This document shows, piece by piece, positions 1 to 9,257 of a DNA stretch of 64,000 nucleotides. The position numbers and the translations under genes were made by a program. The stretch is from Virgibacillus proomii (GTDB lineage Bacteria > Bacillota > Bacilli > Bacillales > Amphibacillaceae). The notes under the pieces were generated by a model, which searched no databases, was not told the DNA's origin, and saw only the letters and a list, made by a program, of their open reading frames with translations. The DNA is taken from contig NZ_FUFN01000009.1 of the NCBI RefSeq assembly GCF_900162615.1, positions 45,176 through 109,175 on the forward strand. Reading direction: 5' to 3'. Numbering within the stretch: position 1 is the stretch's first letter; the number at the start of each line of letters is the position of its first letter.

Positions 1-55
1 CATCTGCCTTATGAAGCTTTTATTTTAGCAAAAAATGATAGTGGAAAACAATCTT

Positions 56-883
56 TTATTTTTCCAACTTATTTTTTCTGATTATGGAATTAACTAAGCC
101 ACCTGTTAAAATAATTATCCCGGATAGATAAAACCAAATCATTAAAGCAATAACTGTCCCAAGGCTGCCATATGTTGCGGAATAGTTACCAATATTACTT
201 ACATAATAAGAAAATCCAAGTGACACTAATTGCCAAGTAACCGTTGCAAATAAAGCACCAGGAATCGCATTTCTTATATAAATTTGTTTATTTGGTGCTA
301 ACGTGTACAAAGCTAGAAAAACAATAAAGAAAACAACGGAAGAAACAACCCAACGAAGCGTTTCCCACACTTGAATGAATCCTTCAGATAGTCCAACAAA
401 GGAAAATAAATAGATACCGACCAGTCTGCCAAATATCGGTAAAAGTAAAGCGATAATAATAATTGCTACCATCGCTACAGTTAATACAATAGCGATAAGT
501 CTTGATACAATGAAAGACCGGTTTTCATCCACTTCATAAGCATGGTTAAATCCCCTCATCAGAGCATTTACACCGTTAGATGCTGCCCATAACGTGGCAA
601 TTATTCCAAAGGAAAGCATACCGCCATTTTGTTTACGCACTAACTGTTCCACATTTGTAGAAATCAGATCATAAATTTGCGGTGGCACATATGCAGAAAT
701 AGTATCCAATACAGTCAGCTCATCCACAGGTAGATAACCAATAAGCGTCACTAAAAATAGTAGAAAAGGAAATAGCGACAAGAGCAAAAAATACGCTAAT
801 TGAGCAGCTAAGCCAAAGACATCTATTTCTAACATTCGTTGATATAGCTGTTTTCCAAACCATACAACTTTTTTTAACATCAT
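56..883 (-). CDS. YihY/BrkB family inner membrane protein (YfkH-like)
   Basis: A 275-residue integral membrane protein with about six hydrophobic segments and the family's typical N-terminal region (FGLAAQLAYFLLLSLFPFLLF). The family was once called ribonuclease BN, but that activity is not supported; its transport or envelope role is unknown. The ribosome site AGGAG precedes two tandem ATGs, so the start may be one codon further in. It follows a YtxH protein and a low-molecular-weight phosphatase on the same strand, the order of yfkJ-yfkI-yfkH in Bacillus subtilis. Family call is strong, function open. Confidence 0.9.
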   Translation of the reverse strand: MMLKKVVWFGKQLYQRMLEIDVFGLAAQLAYFLLLSLFPFLLFLVTLIGYLPVDELTVLDTISAYVPPQIYDLISTNVEQLVRKQNGGMLSFGIIATLWAASNGVNALMRGFNHAYEVDENRSFIVSRLIAIVLTVAMVAIIIIALLLPIFGRLVGIYLFSFVGLSEGFIQVWETLRWVVSSVVFFIVFLALYTLAPNKQIYIRNAIPGALFATVTWQLVSLGFSYYVSNIGNYSATYGSLGTVIALMIWFYLSGIIILTGGLVNSIIRKNKLEK

Positions 884-963
884 CTTACTCCTAAATATGT
901 TCCCTAACGTTTAACAATAAGCGTTAAACAACGGTTAGTACAGATGAGAATTAATCAGTTAAT

Positions 964-1263
964 CTACTCTATTCGATCTAGCTTATTTTTATTCGTCATT
1001 TTTTCTAACGTTGTCTCTACTTGCTCCAATGTACTTATGGCATTTTCTGCACCTTTTGAAAATGCTTGATTAAATGAAGTAAAGGCGGTTCGTACACTAT
1101 GCACAGCGTCAGATGGATTTTTGATTGCATAGCTTGTCCCAGCTTTCACTCGTGTTAGTTTATCTTTTGTATAGGTTCTTGTATCCTTATCGAGTAAACT
1201 AAGCAGTCCGCCTACTGTAGCTCCAAGAAATACCCCGATTACAAATTTTCTTTTTCCCATCAT
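964..1263 (-). CDS. YtxH domain-containing small protein (YfkI-like)
   Basis: A 99-residue protein with one N-terminal hydrophobic segment (FVIGVFLGATVGGLLSLL) followed by a charged amphipathic tail, the usual YtxH design of a membrane-tethered stress-associated protein. AAGGAG lies a few bases before two tandem ATGs. It starts only about 10 bases after the phosphatase gene ends, so the two are probably cotranscribed with the BrkB-like gene downstream. No catalytic motif is visible. Confidence 0.8.
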   Translation of the reverse strand: MMGKRKFVIGVFLGATVGGLLSLLDKDTRTYTKDKLTRVKAGTSYAIKNPSDAVHSVRTAFTSFNQAFSKGAENAISTLEQVETTLEKMTNKNKLDRIE

Positions 1264-1272
1264 TATCGCTCC

Positions 1273-1746
1273 TTATGAAATCGAATGTTTATCTTTTAAA
1301 TACTGTAATAATTGATGACAACCTTTGGAAATTAATTCATATGTATATGTAAAATTCCCTGTAAAATAAGGATCAGGAACATCTTTTTCCGCAGTTTCAT
1401 CAACAAAGTCCATTAGCTTGGCAAATTCTATAGAATCGTCCTCGCCAAAAAGCTGTAGCAAGTCTTGTTTATTTTGCTCATCCATCGCAATAATATAATC
1501 AATCTTGTCCTTATCCTGTTTACTAATTTGCTGAGCTACTAGACCCTCTGTAGAAATGTTGTGTTTTTTTAAAATAGCAATCGTCTTAGGATGTGGTGGA
1601 TTTCCTATATGCCATCCCCCGGTACCGGCAGAATCTACTGTTATTTTATCGTTTAATTGTTCTTTTTTTATTAAATCACAAAAAATCGCTTCTGCCATTG
1701 GCGAGCGGCAAATGTTCCCCAGACAAACAAACATGACGCGTATCAT
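1273..1746 (-). CDS. low-molecular-weight protein-tyrosine-phosphatase (YfkJ-like)
   Basis: A 157-residue cytoplasmic phosphatase. The catalytic P-loop CLGNICRSP is at residues 8-16, with nucleophile Cys8 and Arg14, and the general-acid motif DPYF follows in the C-terminal part (VPDPYFTGNF). Length matches the family. It is first in a probable yfkJ-yfkI-yfkH type operon. It hydrolyses phosphotyrosine or phosphoarginine-type esters; the actual substrate cannot be read from sequence. Confidence 0.93.
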   Translation of the reverse strand: MIRVMFVCLGNICRSPMAEAIFCDLIKKEQLNDKITVDSAGTGGWHIGNPPHPKTIAILKKHNISTEGLVAQQISKQDKDKIDYIIAMDEQNKQDLLQLFGEDDSIEFAKLMDFVDETAEKDVPDPYFTGNFTYTYELISKGCHQLLQYLKDKHSIS

Positions 1747-1768
1747 CTTACCACCTGCTTTTAAGTAA

Positions 1769-2123
1769 ATATTCTACTCTATTATAAGCAACTTCTCTTT
1801 TAACGGCAAAGGTTTCTATTTAAAATTCAATTTTATTGTAATAATATGTTGTTTTTTGTCCCTAAATTAAATAAAATTTATTTATCCTGCCTCTCTTGTC
1901 TTTAACATTTGCCGACTGCTGTTTTCGAATAATCCTGATGTCATTTTTTCCAAACTATTCTTAGAAAAACTTGGCTTATCGCCAAGTCTTTATCGCGAAA
2001 GCTGTCGTTTTCTTATACGATAAACCCGAAGTCTTTATGCTTTCCTACAATAAAAAAAGTTCTTGACATCTATACTTGTTTTTCGGAATATTTTATTAAA
2101 AAGAAAAAAAGGGGGTAATAAAT
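1769..2123. repeat. intergenic region with an unoccupied copy of a dispersed repeat (about 1963-2057)
   Basis: No gene is seen. From about 1963 the sequence (AGAAAAACTTGGCTTATCG, then a TATACGATAAAC junction and a TTTATGCTTTCCTA end) is one of several dispersed copies of the same element. Unlike the copies near 14580 and 35577 it is not interrupted at GATAAA by the second repeat that starts GTGAAACTT, so it represents an empty site. Confidence 0.6.
2063..2091 (+). promoter_or_regulatory. probable sigma-A promoter of the AGCS symporter gene
   Basis: TTGACA at 2063-2068 is a perfect -35 box; an AT-rich -10-like sequence (GAATAT/AATATT) follows after about 17 bases. It lies some 30 bases upstream of the GGGGG-type ribosome site and ATG at 2124. 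The -10 match is weak. Confidence 0.5.
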
Positions 2124-3470
2124 ATGATGGATGTGGTTAACAAGATAAGCAGCTTTGTTTGGGGACCACCTACATTAATCTTAATTCTAGGGACTGGTTT
2201 ATATTTAACCCTTCGTTTAGGCTTTTTTCAATTTCGCACTTTGCCTTATGCAATTAAATTAACCTTCAGCCCTAGTAAACAAGACAAAAAGTCTAAAGGA
2301 GATATTAGTCATTATCAAGCATTGACTACTGCCATGGCTGCTACGATAGGAACTGGTAATATCGTTGGTGTAGCAACAGCTGTCGTTCTCGGCGGGCCTG
2401 GTGCCGTGTTTTGGATGTGGGTTTCCGCTTTATTCGGTATGGCAACGAAATACGCAGAAGCTGTACTAGCAGTTAAATATAGAGTGGAGAACAGTAAAGG
2501 ACAAATGTCTGGTGGACCAATGTACTACTTAGAAAGAGGATTAAAAGCAAAATGGCTTGGCATTATTTTCGCAATCTTCGGATCAATTGCAGCATTTGGT
2601 ATTGGTAATATGGTACAATCAAAGGCTGTTTCTGATGCATTGGATAATTCATTTCAAGTCCCACCTATAGCCACAGGTATTATTTTAACCTTATTAGTTG
2701 GATTGGTTATTCTTGGGGGAATTAAAGGGATTGGTCGAGTCACCGCTTTTTTAGTTCCGATTATGGCTTTATTTTACGTTATTGGCGGATTGGTTATCGT
2801 ATTCTTAAACCTTGAGGTTGTCCCGGGTGTTATCGGGTTAATTTTTACCGACGCTTTTAGTGGGAGTGCGCTAGGGGGAGGTATTTTAGGAACAGTTATT
2901 CGTTATGGAGTTGCACGAGGTGTATTTTCCAATGAAGCCGGTTTAGGTTCTGCACCGATTGCCGCAGCTGCTGCCAAAACGGATTACCCAGGCCGTCAAG
3001 CCCTAGTCTCTATGACACAGGTGTTTTTCGATACAATTATCGTTTGTTCCATTACTGCAATCACTATCTTAATGGCGGATATGTATCAAGGCGATTTGTC
3101 TGGTGGAGATTTAACGACTGCATCTTTTTCTATGTTCCTTGGGGATGCAGGTGAATATATCGTTACCATCGCAATTATTTTATTTGCATTTTCTACGATT
3201 GTTGGCTGGTCTTATTATGGAGAAAAATGCTTTTCCTATCTCTTTACCGATAAAGCCATTCCTTATTATCGAATTGTATTTGTACTTGCGCTTTTATATG
3301 GTTCGATGGAAAAGCTTGATATCGTATGGGGTGTTTCAGACATTATGAACGCATTAATGGCTGTCCCTAACTTAATTGGACTGTTAGGATTATCAGGTGT
3401 AGTCGTTTATGAAACGAAGAAATTTTTAAAAGTTGCTAAGGAAGAAGAACGATTGGCAAAAGGACGATAA
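2124..3470 (+). CDS. AGCS family sodium:alanine/glycine (possibly glutamine) symporter
   Basis: A 448-residue polytopic membrane protein with about ten hydrophobic segments. Family signatures are seen: TAMAATIGTGNIVGVATA near residue 75, SGGPMYYLERG near 132 and GVFSNEAGLGSAPIAAAAA near 270. It imports a small neutral amino acid with sodium. The gene converges on a glutaminase gene; in Bacillus subtilis the AGCS transporter GlnT is next to glutaminase, so glutamine is a reasonable alternative substrate here. The start has GGGGG about 7 bases upstream. Its stop codon lies inside the edge of a dispersed repeat. Confidence 0.92.
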   Translation: MMDVVNKISSFVWGPPTLILILGTGLYLTLRLGFFQFRTLPYAIKLTFSPSKQDKKSKGDISHYQALTTAMAATIGTGNIVGVATAVVLGGPGAVFWMWVSALFGMATKYAEAVLAVKYRVENSKGQMSGGPMYYLERGLKAKWLGIIFAIFGSIAAFGIGNMVQSKAVSDALDNSFQVPPIATGIILTLLVGLVILGGIKGIGRVTAFLVPIMALFYVIGGLVIVFLNLEVVPGVIGLIFTDAFSGSALGGGILGTVIRYGVARGVFSNEAGLGSAPIAAAAAKTDYPGRQALVSMTQVFFDTIIVCSITAITILMADMYQGDLSGGDLTTASFSMFLGDAGEYIVTIAIILFAFSTIVGWSYYGEKCFSYLFTDKAIPYYRIVFVLALLYGSMEKLDIVWGVSDIMNALMAVPNLIGLLGLSGVVVYETKKFLKVAKEEERLAKGR

Positions 3471-3648
3471 AGTGAAACTCCATGAGTAGGGGTTTTCTTT
3501 CATTCCCCACTCATGGTTGGTACCACAAGGGGATGACCTAAAGGCCCTTGAACCAATCGGAAATTTAGGTGCCGTTTATCTCCCACTTAGACTTTTTTGT
3601 GTTGTCCTCAACTCTCGAGGTGGGAGTCTTACGGAACCTTACATTCGG
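3466..3648 (+). repeat. dispersed GTGAAACT repeat
   Basis: Begins GATAAAGTGAAACT, overlapping the stop codon of the symporter, and contains the shared internal blocks GGATGACCTAAAGGCCCTTG, AATTTAGGTGCCGTT and the end ACCTTACAT. Copies occur near 6611, 13735, 14635, 35635, 51187, 53158 (reverse), 59977 and 62921. It lies between two convergent genes, and hairpin-like complementary blocks may let it act as a terminator. Confidence 0.7.
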
Positions 3649-3709
3649 ATTAACGCCCGTCCTTTTAAGTTTTTTTGGTTACTTCTTTTAACTAAAGTTA
3701 TCTGTTGGT

Positions 3710-4705
3710 TTAAAATATACTCAAATCCCATTTCATTGCAATATGCTTAAGCAATTTAATTCCAGCAATACTATTTCCTTTTTCATCTAATGCCGGACCG
3801 TATACACCGATTCCACAACCGTCAATAAACGGTAAAACCTCACTTCTAACTCTTGGTGGTGCTAAAGCGATTATTCCACCTGATACACCACTTTTAGCTG
3901 GTATACCAACATATGCGGCAAATTTTCCAGAAGCATCATACATTCCACATGTCAGCATTAAAGACTTAACAAGACGGACAACATTTCTTGGAATAACTTC
4001 TTCGTCTGTCTTTGAGTTAATCCCATCATTCGCTAGCAATAACCCAAGGATTGCTAAATCGTCTAACGTAACTTCAATGGAACATTGTTTAAAATATGTG
4101 TCTAGTGTTAATTCCAAATCCGATTCCAAGTAACCAAGTTCAAGTAAATAATATCCAATAGCGCGGTTTCTTATTGAAGTATCTCTTTCTGACTCGTAAA
4201 CATCATAGTTTAGGCGCGGACGATGGCCAAGAGCTTTCTCAAACAGTTGGAAGATCGGCTCCAGCTTTTCTTCGGGTGTCTTACCTTTTAGTAATGATGT
4301 TACGGTGATAGCACCAGCGTTTATAAATGGATTAAATGGTTTTTTTAATTTACGCATTTCTAAATGCATAATTGAATTAAACGCTTCTCCCGCCGGTTCT
4401 ACATCAACTCGATCTAGTACATAGGACACTCCTCTTTCCATACAAGCAACAATAAAACTGAAAACCTTAGAAATGCTTTGAATCGTAAAAGGAATGTCAA
4501 CATCTCCTGAACGAATCGTCATCCCATTTTTCCCTACGATCGTGATTCCTAAATGGTTTGGATTGGCTTTTTTTAAAATGGGGATGTAGGATGCAACCTC
4601 CCCTTGTTTTGTTTCTTTTTTATAAAATTTGACCCAGTCGTCGACATAGGATTGCAGCCACTCTTGCGTAATTTCTGTATTCCAGTTCACTGTTCCTTGA
4701 ACCAT
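3710..4705 (-). CDS. glsA: glutaminase
   Basis: A 331-residue serine-dependent glutaminase of the beta-lactamase-like fold that converts glutamine to glutamate and ammonia. The catalytic SxxK motif is seen as SISK at residues 77-80, and family blocks NPFINAGAI near 125 and KSGVSGGI near 272 are present. Length is normal (about 310-330). The start is supported by GAGGTGATCGC directly before ATG. It converges with an amino-acid symporter, which suggests a glutamine uptake and deamidation pair. Confidence 0.95.
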   Translation of the reverse strand: MVQGTVNWNTEITQEWLQSYVDDWVKFYKKETKQGEVASYIPILKKANPNHLGITIVGKNGMTIRSGDVDIPFTIQSISKVFSFIVACMERGVSYVLDRVDVEPAGEAFNSIMHLEMRKLKKPFNPFINAGAITVTSLLKGKTPEEKLEPIFQLFEKALGHRPRLNYDVYESERDTSIRNRAIGYYLLELGYLESDLELTLDTYFKQCSIEVTLDDLAILGLLLANDGINSKTDEEVIPRNVVRLVKSLMLTCGMYDASGKFAAYVGIPAKSGVSGGIIALAPPRVRSEVLPFIDGCGIGVYGPALDEKGNSIAGIKLLKHIAMKWDLSIF

Positions 4706-5486
4706 GCGATCACCTCATTATTTGTATGTCTCACTTAAAGAAAAACTCAACCGGCAATATGCCCGCTGCAAGCAATTCTTTAGCAATAGCCTCAACCTCT
4801 TAACGGATATTTCAGCCTTTCTTGAGACGCAAAAAAGCAAAACTTTAAACCGTGAGCGCTTTGCTACATACTCCCACGGTTTCTATAGATAATAAGAGTC
4901 CTGACCAGCAGTGTGTCAGCTTGGCAACTGCCATTAACTTATACGTAGATGGAATGGACGAATCGATTCTTACCCCACCCTAAACATATAAAGCAAATCT
5001 TTAATTCAGTAGGGGTTTTCTTTTATCCCCATTGTCGTACCGCAAGGGGATGACCTAAAAGACATTTGATTTATAATTGGATCGTCCATTGATCCTTATG
5101 TTTCACCTCGTAGCATAAAAGAGCAGATCTTACTGCCATTTACATGCAGGGTAAAAAGGGGTTTAAATTGATAATAAAGCAAAACTCTACGTGTATTATA
5201 AAACCAATAATCTTTTTTCTCCATCTTTATCTCTCATTTATTCTTACCTAAACGCAGGTAAATCATTCATATTTACCTTAAAAGCGCAAGTGCAAACAGA
5301 GGATAAAGGCTTTCGGGTACCCTCTTAACTCCAGACTAAAAGCTTTATGTATTTTAACGTTTCGCAGACTTACCATTGTTACCAAACCCTTGGAACATTT
5401 ATACTTGACTGCTTTTTCCCTTTAAAACAGCAACTATTAATTCACGCGTTTTTTCTATTAAGTACGGTTTAATCATAGTAGGTCGA
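4706..5486. other. gene-free region with a decayed repeat fragment near 4990-5075
   Basis: About 780 bases without a convincing gene. Part of it (AGTAGGGGTTTTCTTTTATC, then GTACCGCAAGGGGATGACCT) is a truncated copy of the dispersed repeat found at 3466. The remainder is AT-rich with scattered short open frames that show no ribosome sites or family likeness. Confidence 0.5.
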
Positions 5487-6254
5487 TTACAATTGCACAT
5501 TAACAGGTGGGTGGGGAGGTTTAACTGAATGGTTTTCTTTCTGAACTTGATGCTGTGTTATCTGTTTCCTAATGATTTGTTCTACCTTTTTGGCAATTTC
5601 TGTACTTTTCATCCCTGCATATTCTTCTGGATGGATTGGATCCTTAATTGTTAAGGAAACTCTAGCAGGGCTAACTCTCCCATTCTGTTCTTCAAGCATT
5701 CGATAGGTACCATCGATAGCAATTGGAACAATCGGAACCTTTGCCTTTAGTGCTAAACGAAAGCTGCCTGATTTAAACGAGTAAACTTGATTTCCTCTAC
5801 TTCTGGTACCTTCCGGAAAAATCACCATGGAATAACCATTTCGCAAATTCTCTATTCCTTGATTAATTGATCTAACTGATTGCCTGCGATCTTTTCTGTC
5901 AATAAAGACACAACGTATTAGCTCCATCCACGGGGCAATAATAGGTAATCTTTTTATTTCTTTTTTTGCGATAAATCCAACTGGTTTGCCTAGATAACCA
6001 AGAATGGTCAATATATCAAATAAGCCTTGATGATTAGCTACAAATAGAACCGCCCCTTCCGGAAGCTTTTCTTGACCATAAACTTCAACAGTACTGCCTG
6101 TCCGTTCAAATACTTTTCTTGAGACACGACTTGGTTGAATAAACAATTGTTCATGACTGAGCTTCTTTTTCAATTTCTTTGCCCTCAGTAATTGAAAAAT
6201 TGTACCAAGTACAAGCAGCCCAGCATATATGTATATTGCTAATGTTCGAATCAT
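5487..6254 (-). CDS. plsC: 1-acyl-sn-glycerol-3-phosphate acyltransferase
   Basis: A 255-residue membrane-associated acyltransferase that acylates lysophosphatidic acid in phospholipid synthesis. An N-terminal hydrophobic anchor (residues 4-22) is followed by the catalytic NHxxxxD motif (NHQGLFD, about residue 73) and the glycerol-phosphate binding block FPEGTRSRG (about 147). The C-terminal tail is rich in His, Pro and Gln (KPPHPPVNVQL), beyond the catalytic core. Family call is strong; whether it is the main or an accessory PlsC is not known. Confidence 0.92.
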   Translation of the reverse strand: MIRTLAIYIYAGLLVLGTIFQLLRAKKLKKKLSHEQLFIQPSRVSRKVFERTGSTVEVYGQEKLPEGAVLFVANHQGLFDILTILGYLGKPVGFIAKKEIKRLPIIAPWMELIRCVFIDRKDRRQSVRSINQGIENLRNGYSMVIFPEGTRSRGNQVYSFKSGSFRLALKAKVPIVPIAIDGTYRMLEEQNGRVSPARVSLTIKDPIHPEEYAGMKSTEIAKKVEQIIRKQITQHQVQKENHSVKPPHPPVNVQL

Positions 6255-6504
6255 CTTTAATAACTCCTTTCACCATAGCATATTATACATTTGTGTAGCT
6301 AAAAACAGCAAGGGCAAAAGAGTAATCTCTAATTTATTGGAAAACAGTGAATTGATTAAGTAATCGGTAATAAAGGAGGTGCCTTTATCTCCAAATTAGA
6401 CTTCTCCGTGTTCCTTTAACTTTTAAAGCGGGAATATTACGGCATCTTAGTTTCAGGATAATTTGGTCAAGAAAATTATCTACAATGTACAAGATTTAAA
6501 ATTT

Positions 6505-6750
6505 TCTATTAGAAAAGCTGTCGTTTTTCTTATACGATAAACCCAAAATCTTATACTTTCCTATAGCAGAACAAAAAACCTTTACTCACATCGTTGCAAG
6601 TAAAGGTCATATAAAGTGAAACTTATTCCGTGGAACACGGAATGTTTAGTTACCAATCGCTTTTAGGTGCCGTTTTCTCACACTTAGACCCTTTTGGATC
6701 AACTCAGGTCTTGAAGTGGGAATCTTACGGCACCTTACATCAAGGATAAA
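6505..6750 (+). repeat. two adjacent dispersed repeats (empty outer copy, then GTGAAACTT copy)
   Basis: At about 6505-6570 lies an uninterrupted outer repeat (AAGCTGTCGTTTTTCTTATA, then CGATAAACCC and CTTATACTTTCCTATAG). From about 6611 a separate inner repeat begins ATAAAGTGAAACTTATTCCG and ends ACCTTACATCAAGGATAAA. Here the inner copy is flanked by ATAAA on both sides, as elsewhere. Confidence 0.6.
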
Positions 6751-6764
6751 ACTAGTATTCTATA

Positions 6765-7553
6765 TTATTTACCTATAAATTGTTGTGTCCAATGATTGCC
6801 TTGCTCTACATAGCCAACTCCGATATGAGTATATTTTGCGTTCATAATATTCGCACGGTGGCCTTCACTATTCATCCAAGCATTTACAACTTCTTGTGGA
6901 CTACGTTGACCTTTGGCAATATTTTCTCCGGCTGTAGAATAACGAATACCGAATTGTTTCATCATATCAAATGGTGAACCATAAGTTGGGCTGTTGTGAG
7001 AAAAGTAACCATTAGCTGCCATATCTCTTGACTTTTCACGCGCTACTTTACTCAACTCCGCATCTATTTTAAGTGCTGGCAAGCCTTGTTTTGCTCTTTC
7101 TTTATTCGTTAAGTCAACAACTTCTTGTTCAAACTGACTTAATTCACCTGTTTTTGCCTGTTCTTGCTTTTCTTCTGTTTTACCTTGTTCTGCTGTGTTC
7201 GTATTTGGCTGTTGTTCTGCTTTTTCTTGATTAGGGTTAGCTTGATTTGCCTTTTCTGGATTTTGGGAAGTTGGCTTCTCTATTGGTTGTTCCTGATTTT
7301 GTTCAGGAGCTTTCGCTTGATTTGTACAGTTACGTTTATTATGTTTTGACTGTACATTTTTCATATATTTATTAAACAAGTTATTTACTTCGTCTTTAGA
7401 AAGGCTTTGCCAATTTCCATTAATAGAATAGAAGGCTTTGAACGACTGATTTTGTTCTGGCGCTTTGGCTTGAGCATTTGCGGAAGAAGAAAAAGCACCC
7501 CCGAATAATAAGGCTGTTGATAATGCTACTGCTACACCTATCTTTTTAAACAT
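6765..7553 (-). CDS. secreted CAP-domain (SCP/PR1-like) protein, YkwD type
   Basis: An exported protein with a signal peptide (FKKIGVAVALSTALLFGGAF, cleavage near ANA-QA). A low-complexity Gln/Asn/Pro/Lys-rich linker (about residues 75-140) leads to a C-terminal CAP domain with LTNKERAKQGLPAL, the SHNSP block and VNAWMNSEGHRANIM. I place the start at 7553 because that Met begins the signal peptide and an AAGGAG lies 12 bases upstream; an in-frame ATG exists at 7598. The motif AKAPEQNQ occurs twice in the N-terminal half. Function of bacterial CAP proteins in the wall is unsettled. Confidence 0.88.
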   Translation of the reverse strand: MFKKIGVAVALSTALLFGGAFSSSANAQAKAPEQNQSFKAFYSINGNWQSLSKDEVNNLFNKYMKNVQSKHNKRNCTNQAKAPEQNQEQPIEKPTSQNPEKANQANPNQEKAEQQPNTNTAEQGKTEEKQEQAKTGELSQFEQEVVDLTNKERAKQGLPALKIDAELSKVAREKSRDMAANGYFSHNSPTYGSPFDMMKQFGIRYSTAGENIAKGQRSPQEVVNAWMNSEGHRANIMNAKYTHIGVGYVEQGNHWTQQFIGK

Positions 7554-7934
7554 GTTGCTTACACACTCCTTTTGTTTTGTTTTGTGCAAACTAATCATAG
7601 CATGGAATTTTTGTAATAATTATGGCAAGCCTTACCAACAGGAAAATGCCAAGCATCACTTTTCCATAAGCCTTATGTTTATTAGAATTCACAACATATT
7701 AAAAACAAAAGAATAGGTAAAATTTCAATTTGGAGGTAGAAATTTCAAAAAAAACGGGGTTGACAAACACTAGCAAACTCAAATTTATTACAAAATACGT
7801 TAATTTGTAATACAAATGTTACGTATTCTATTTCCTTTCGACAAAAAAGTATTATATAATTAATGTTTGGACAATTTATATTTTATTTCATACTGAGAAA
7901 CTTACTTTTTAATACACCGTATAAGTTAAGGACC

Positions 7935-8054
7935 ATGCAAAATAAAGTGAGGGAAGCTTTTGAAAAGTTAGGTTTGATTAAGGAATTGGAAAAAACAATA
8001 GATTACATACCGTTTGCATCATTTGAAGGCAAAAATACAGATAAATCTATTTAA
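7935..8054 (+). CDS. possible short protein upstream of mreBH
   Basis: A 39-codon open frame starting ATG CAA AAT, preceded by a weak AAGGA only 2-3 bases away, rich in charged residues (MQNKVREAFEKLGLIKELEK). A longer in-frame start at 7863 has no ribosome site and overlaps a TATAAT-like -10 box. I recognise no family. It may be a real small protein or a leader of the mreBH transcript. Confidence 0.3.
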   Translation: MQNKVREAFEKLGLIKELEKTIDYIPFASFEGKNTDKSI

Positions 8055-8092
8055 TTAAATAATAATTACCAATAACTAACACTTGTCTATGT

Positions 8093-8120
8093 ACCCCCTA
8101 AAATGATTATTATTAAGAGA
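8093..8120 (+). promoter_or_regulatory. mreBH: possible SigI-type promoter element upstream of mreBH
   Basis: ACCCCC at 8093-8098 matches the -35 box of Bacillus SigI promoters, which drive mreBH under heat stress in B. subtilis. The expected CGAA -10 box is not present exactly; AGAGAA lies at about the right distance. Tentative. Confidence 0.3.
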
Positions 8121-8160
8121 ATGCTATATAAGGAATATTTTATCAATGGAGGATTAAACT

Positions 8161-9168
8161 ATGTTTTCTACTGCTGAAATTGGAATCGACCTTGGTACTG
8201 CAAATATTTTAATATACACAAAATCAAAAGGAATCGTTTTAAATGAGCCGTCAGTTGTCGCTATTGATGTCAATACGAAGCAAGTAGTTGCTGTTGGAAC
8301 AGAGGCAAAGGAAATGGTTGGAAAAACTCCGCAAAATATTATTCCAATCCGACCATTAAAAGACGGAGTTATTGCTGATTATGATGTAACCACACAAATG
8401 CTAAGGGCTTTTTTGAAAAAAGTAAGTAAAAAGATTGGTATGTCAATGCGTAAACCAGTCGTAGTCGTGTGCACTCCTTCAGGTAGCACGACTGTGGAAC
8501 GGAGGGCTATCCATAATGCCGTAACAAGCTATGGTGCAAAGCAGGTGCATTTAATTGAAGAACCGATTGCGGCTGCAATTGGTGCTGACTTACCAGTTGA
8601 TGAACCAATCGCTAGTGTAGTGGTGGATATCGGTGGAGGTACGTCAGAGGTAGGCATTATTTCCTTTGGCGGAGTTGTATCTTGCAATTCTGTTCGTATT
8701 GGTGGAGACAAAATGGATGAAGAAATTATTCATCATATACGAAAAACTTATAATATCCTTATCGGTGAACGGACAGCTGAAAATATTAAAATGGAAATCG
8801 GGTATGCTCATCCTAATCATAAAGAAGAAACAATGGAAATTCGCGGCCGTGATATGGTAACTGGTTTGCCAAAAACCGTTACGATTACGTCTAAAGAAAT
8901 ACATCTTGCTTTAAAAGAATCATTAGGGCAGGTGCTTGAAACCATTCGATCTACATTAGAAAATTGTCCTCCAGAGCTCAGTGGAGATATAGTCGATCAC
9001 GGGATTGTATTAACAGGTGGCGGAGCACTCTTACATGGTATGAAGGAGTGGTTATCTACCGAATTGATCGTTCCAGTACACCTTGCTCCGAATCCTTTAG
9101 AATCTGTAGCAATTGGAACAGGGCGTTCTTTAAAAATGATTAGCAAGCTACAAAAGGCAATAAAATAG
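8161..9168 (+). CDS. mreBH: MreBH-type rod-shape actin homologue
   Basis: A 335-residue actin-fold protein that polymerises under the membrane and guides lateral wall synthesis. Phosphate-1 motif IGIDLGTANILIY at the N-terminus, phosphate-2 VVVDIGGGTSEV near 143 and the adenosine motif VLTGGGALLHG near 283 are visible. MreBH is favoured over MreB or Mbl because it stands alone without mreCD, and because the start (TAEIGIDLGTANIL) and the end (IGTGRSLKMISKLQKAIK) read like B. subtilis MreBH. GGAGG precedes the ATG. Confidence 0.9.
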   Translation: MFSTAEIGIDLGTANILIYTKSKGIVLNEPSVVAIDVNTKQVVAVGTEAKEMVGKTPQNIIPIRPLKDGVIADYDVTTQMLRAFLKKVSKKIGMSMRKPVVVVCTPSGSTTVERRAIHNAVTSYGAKQVHLIEEPIAAAIGADLPVDEPIASVVVDIGGGTSEVGIISFGGVVSCNSVRIGGDKMDEEIIHHIRKTYNILIGERTAENIKMEIGYAHPNHKEETMEIRGRDMVTGLPKTVTITSKEIHLALKESLGQVLETIRSTLENCPPELSGDIVDHGIVLTGGGALLHGMKEWLSTELIVPVHLAPNPLESVAIGTGRSLKMISKLQKAIK

Positions 9169-9221
9169 TTTACTATATTAATAAGTCAAACAAACCGTTA
9201 AGGGTTACAAATTTAATCCAG

Positions 9222-9257
9222 CATCCGTGGGGAAAATCTCCGCGGATGTAAGTTTTT
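9222..9257 (+). terminator. rho-independent terminator after mreBH
   Basis: Stem CATCCGTGG / CCGCGGATG with one wobble pair and a GGAAAATCT loop region, followed by TAAGTTTTTT. Confidence 0.8.

Noticed and set aside
1..81. Open plus-strand frame at the left edge ending TYFF and stop
   Set aside because: It could be the tail of a gene cut by the window edge, but it overlaps the end of the BrkB-like gene and 26 residues are too few to recognise.
4704..4892. 62-codon plus-strand frame after the glutaminase gene
   Set aside because: No ribosome site, no family likeness, and it starts on the antisense of the glutaminase start.
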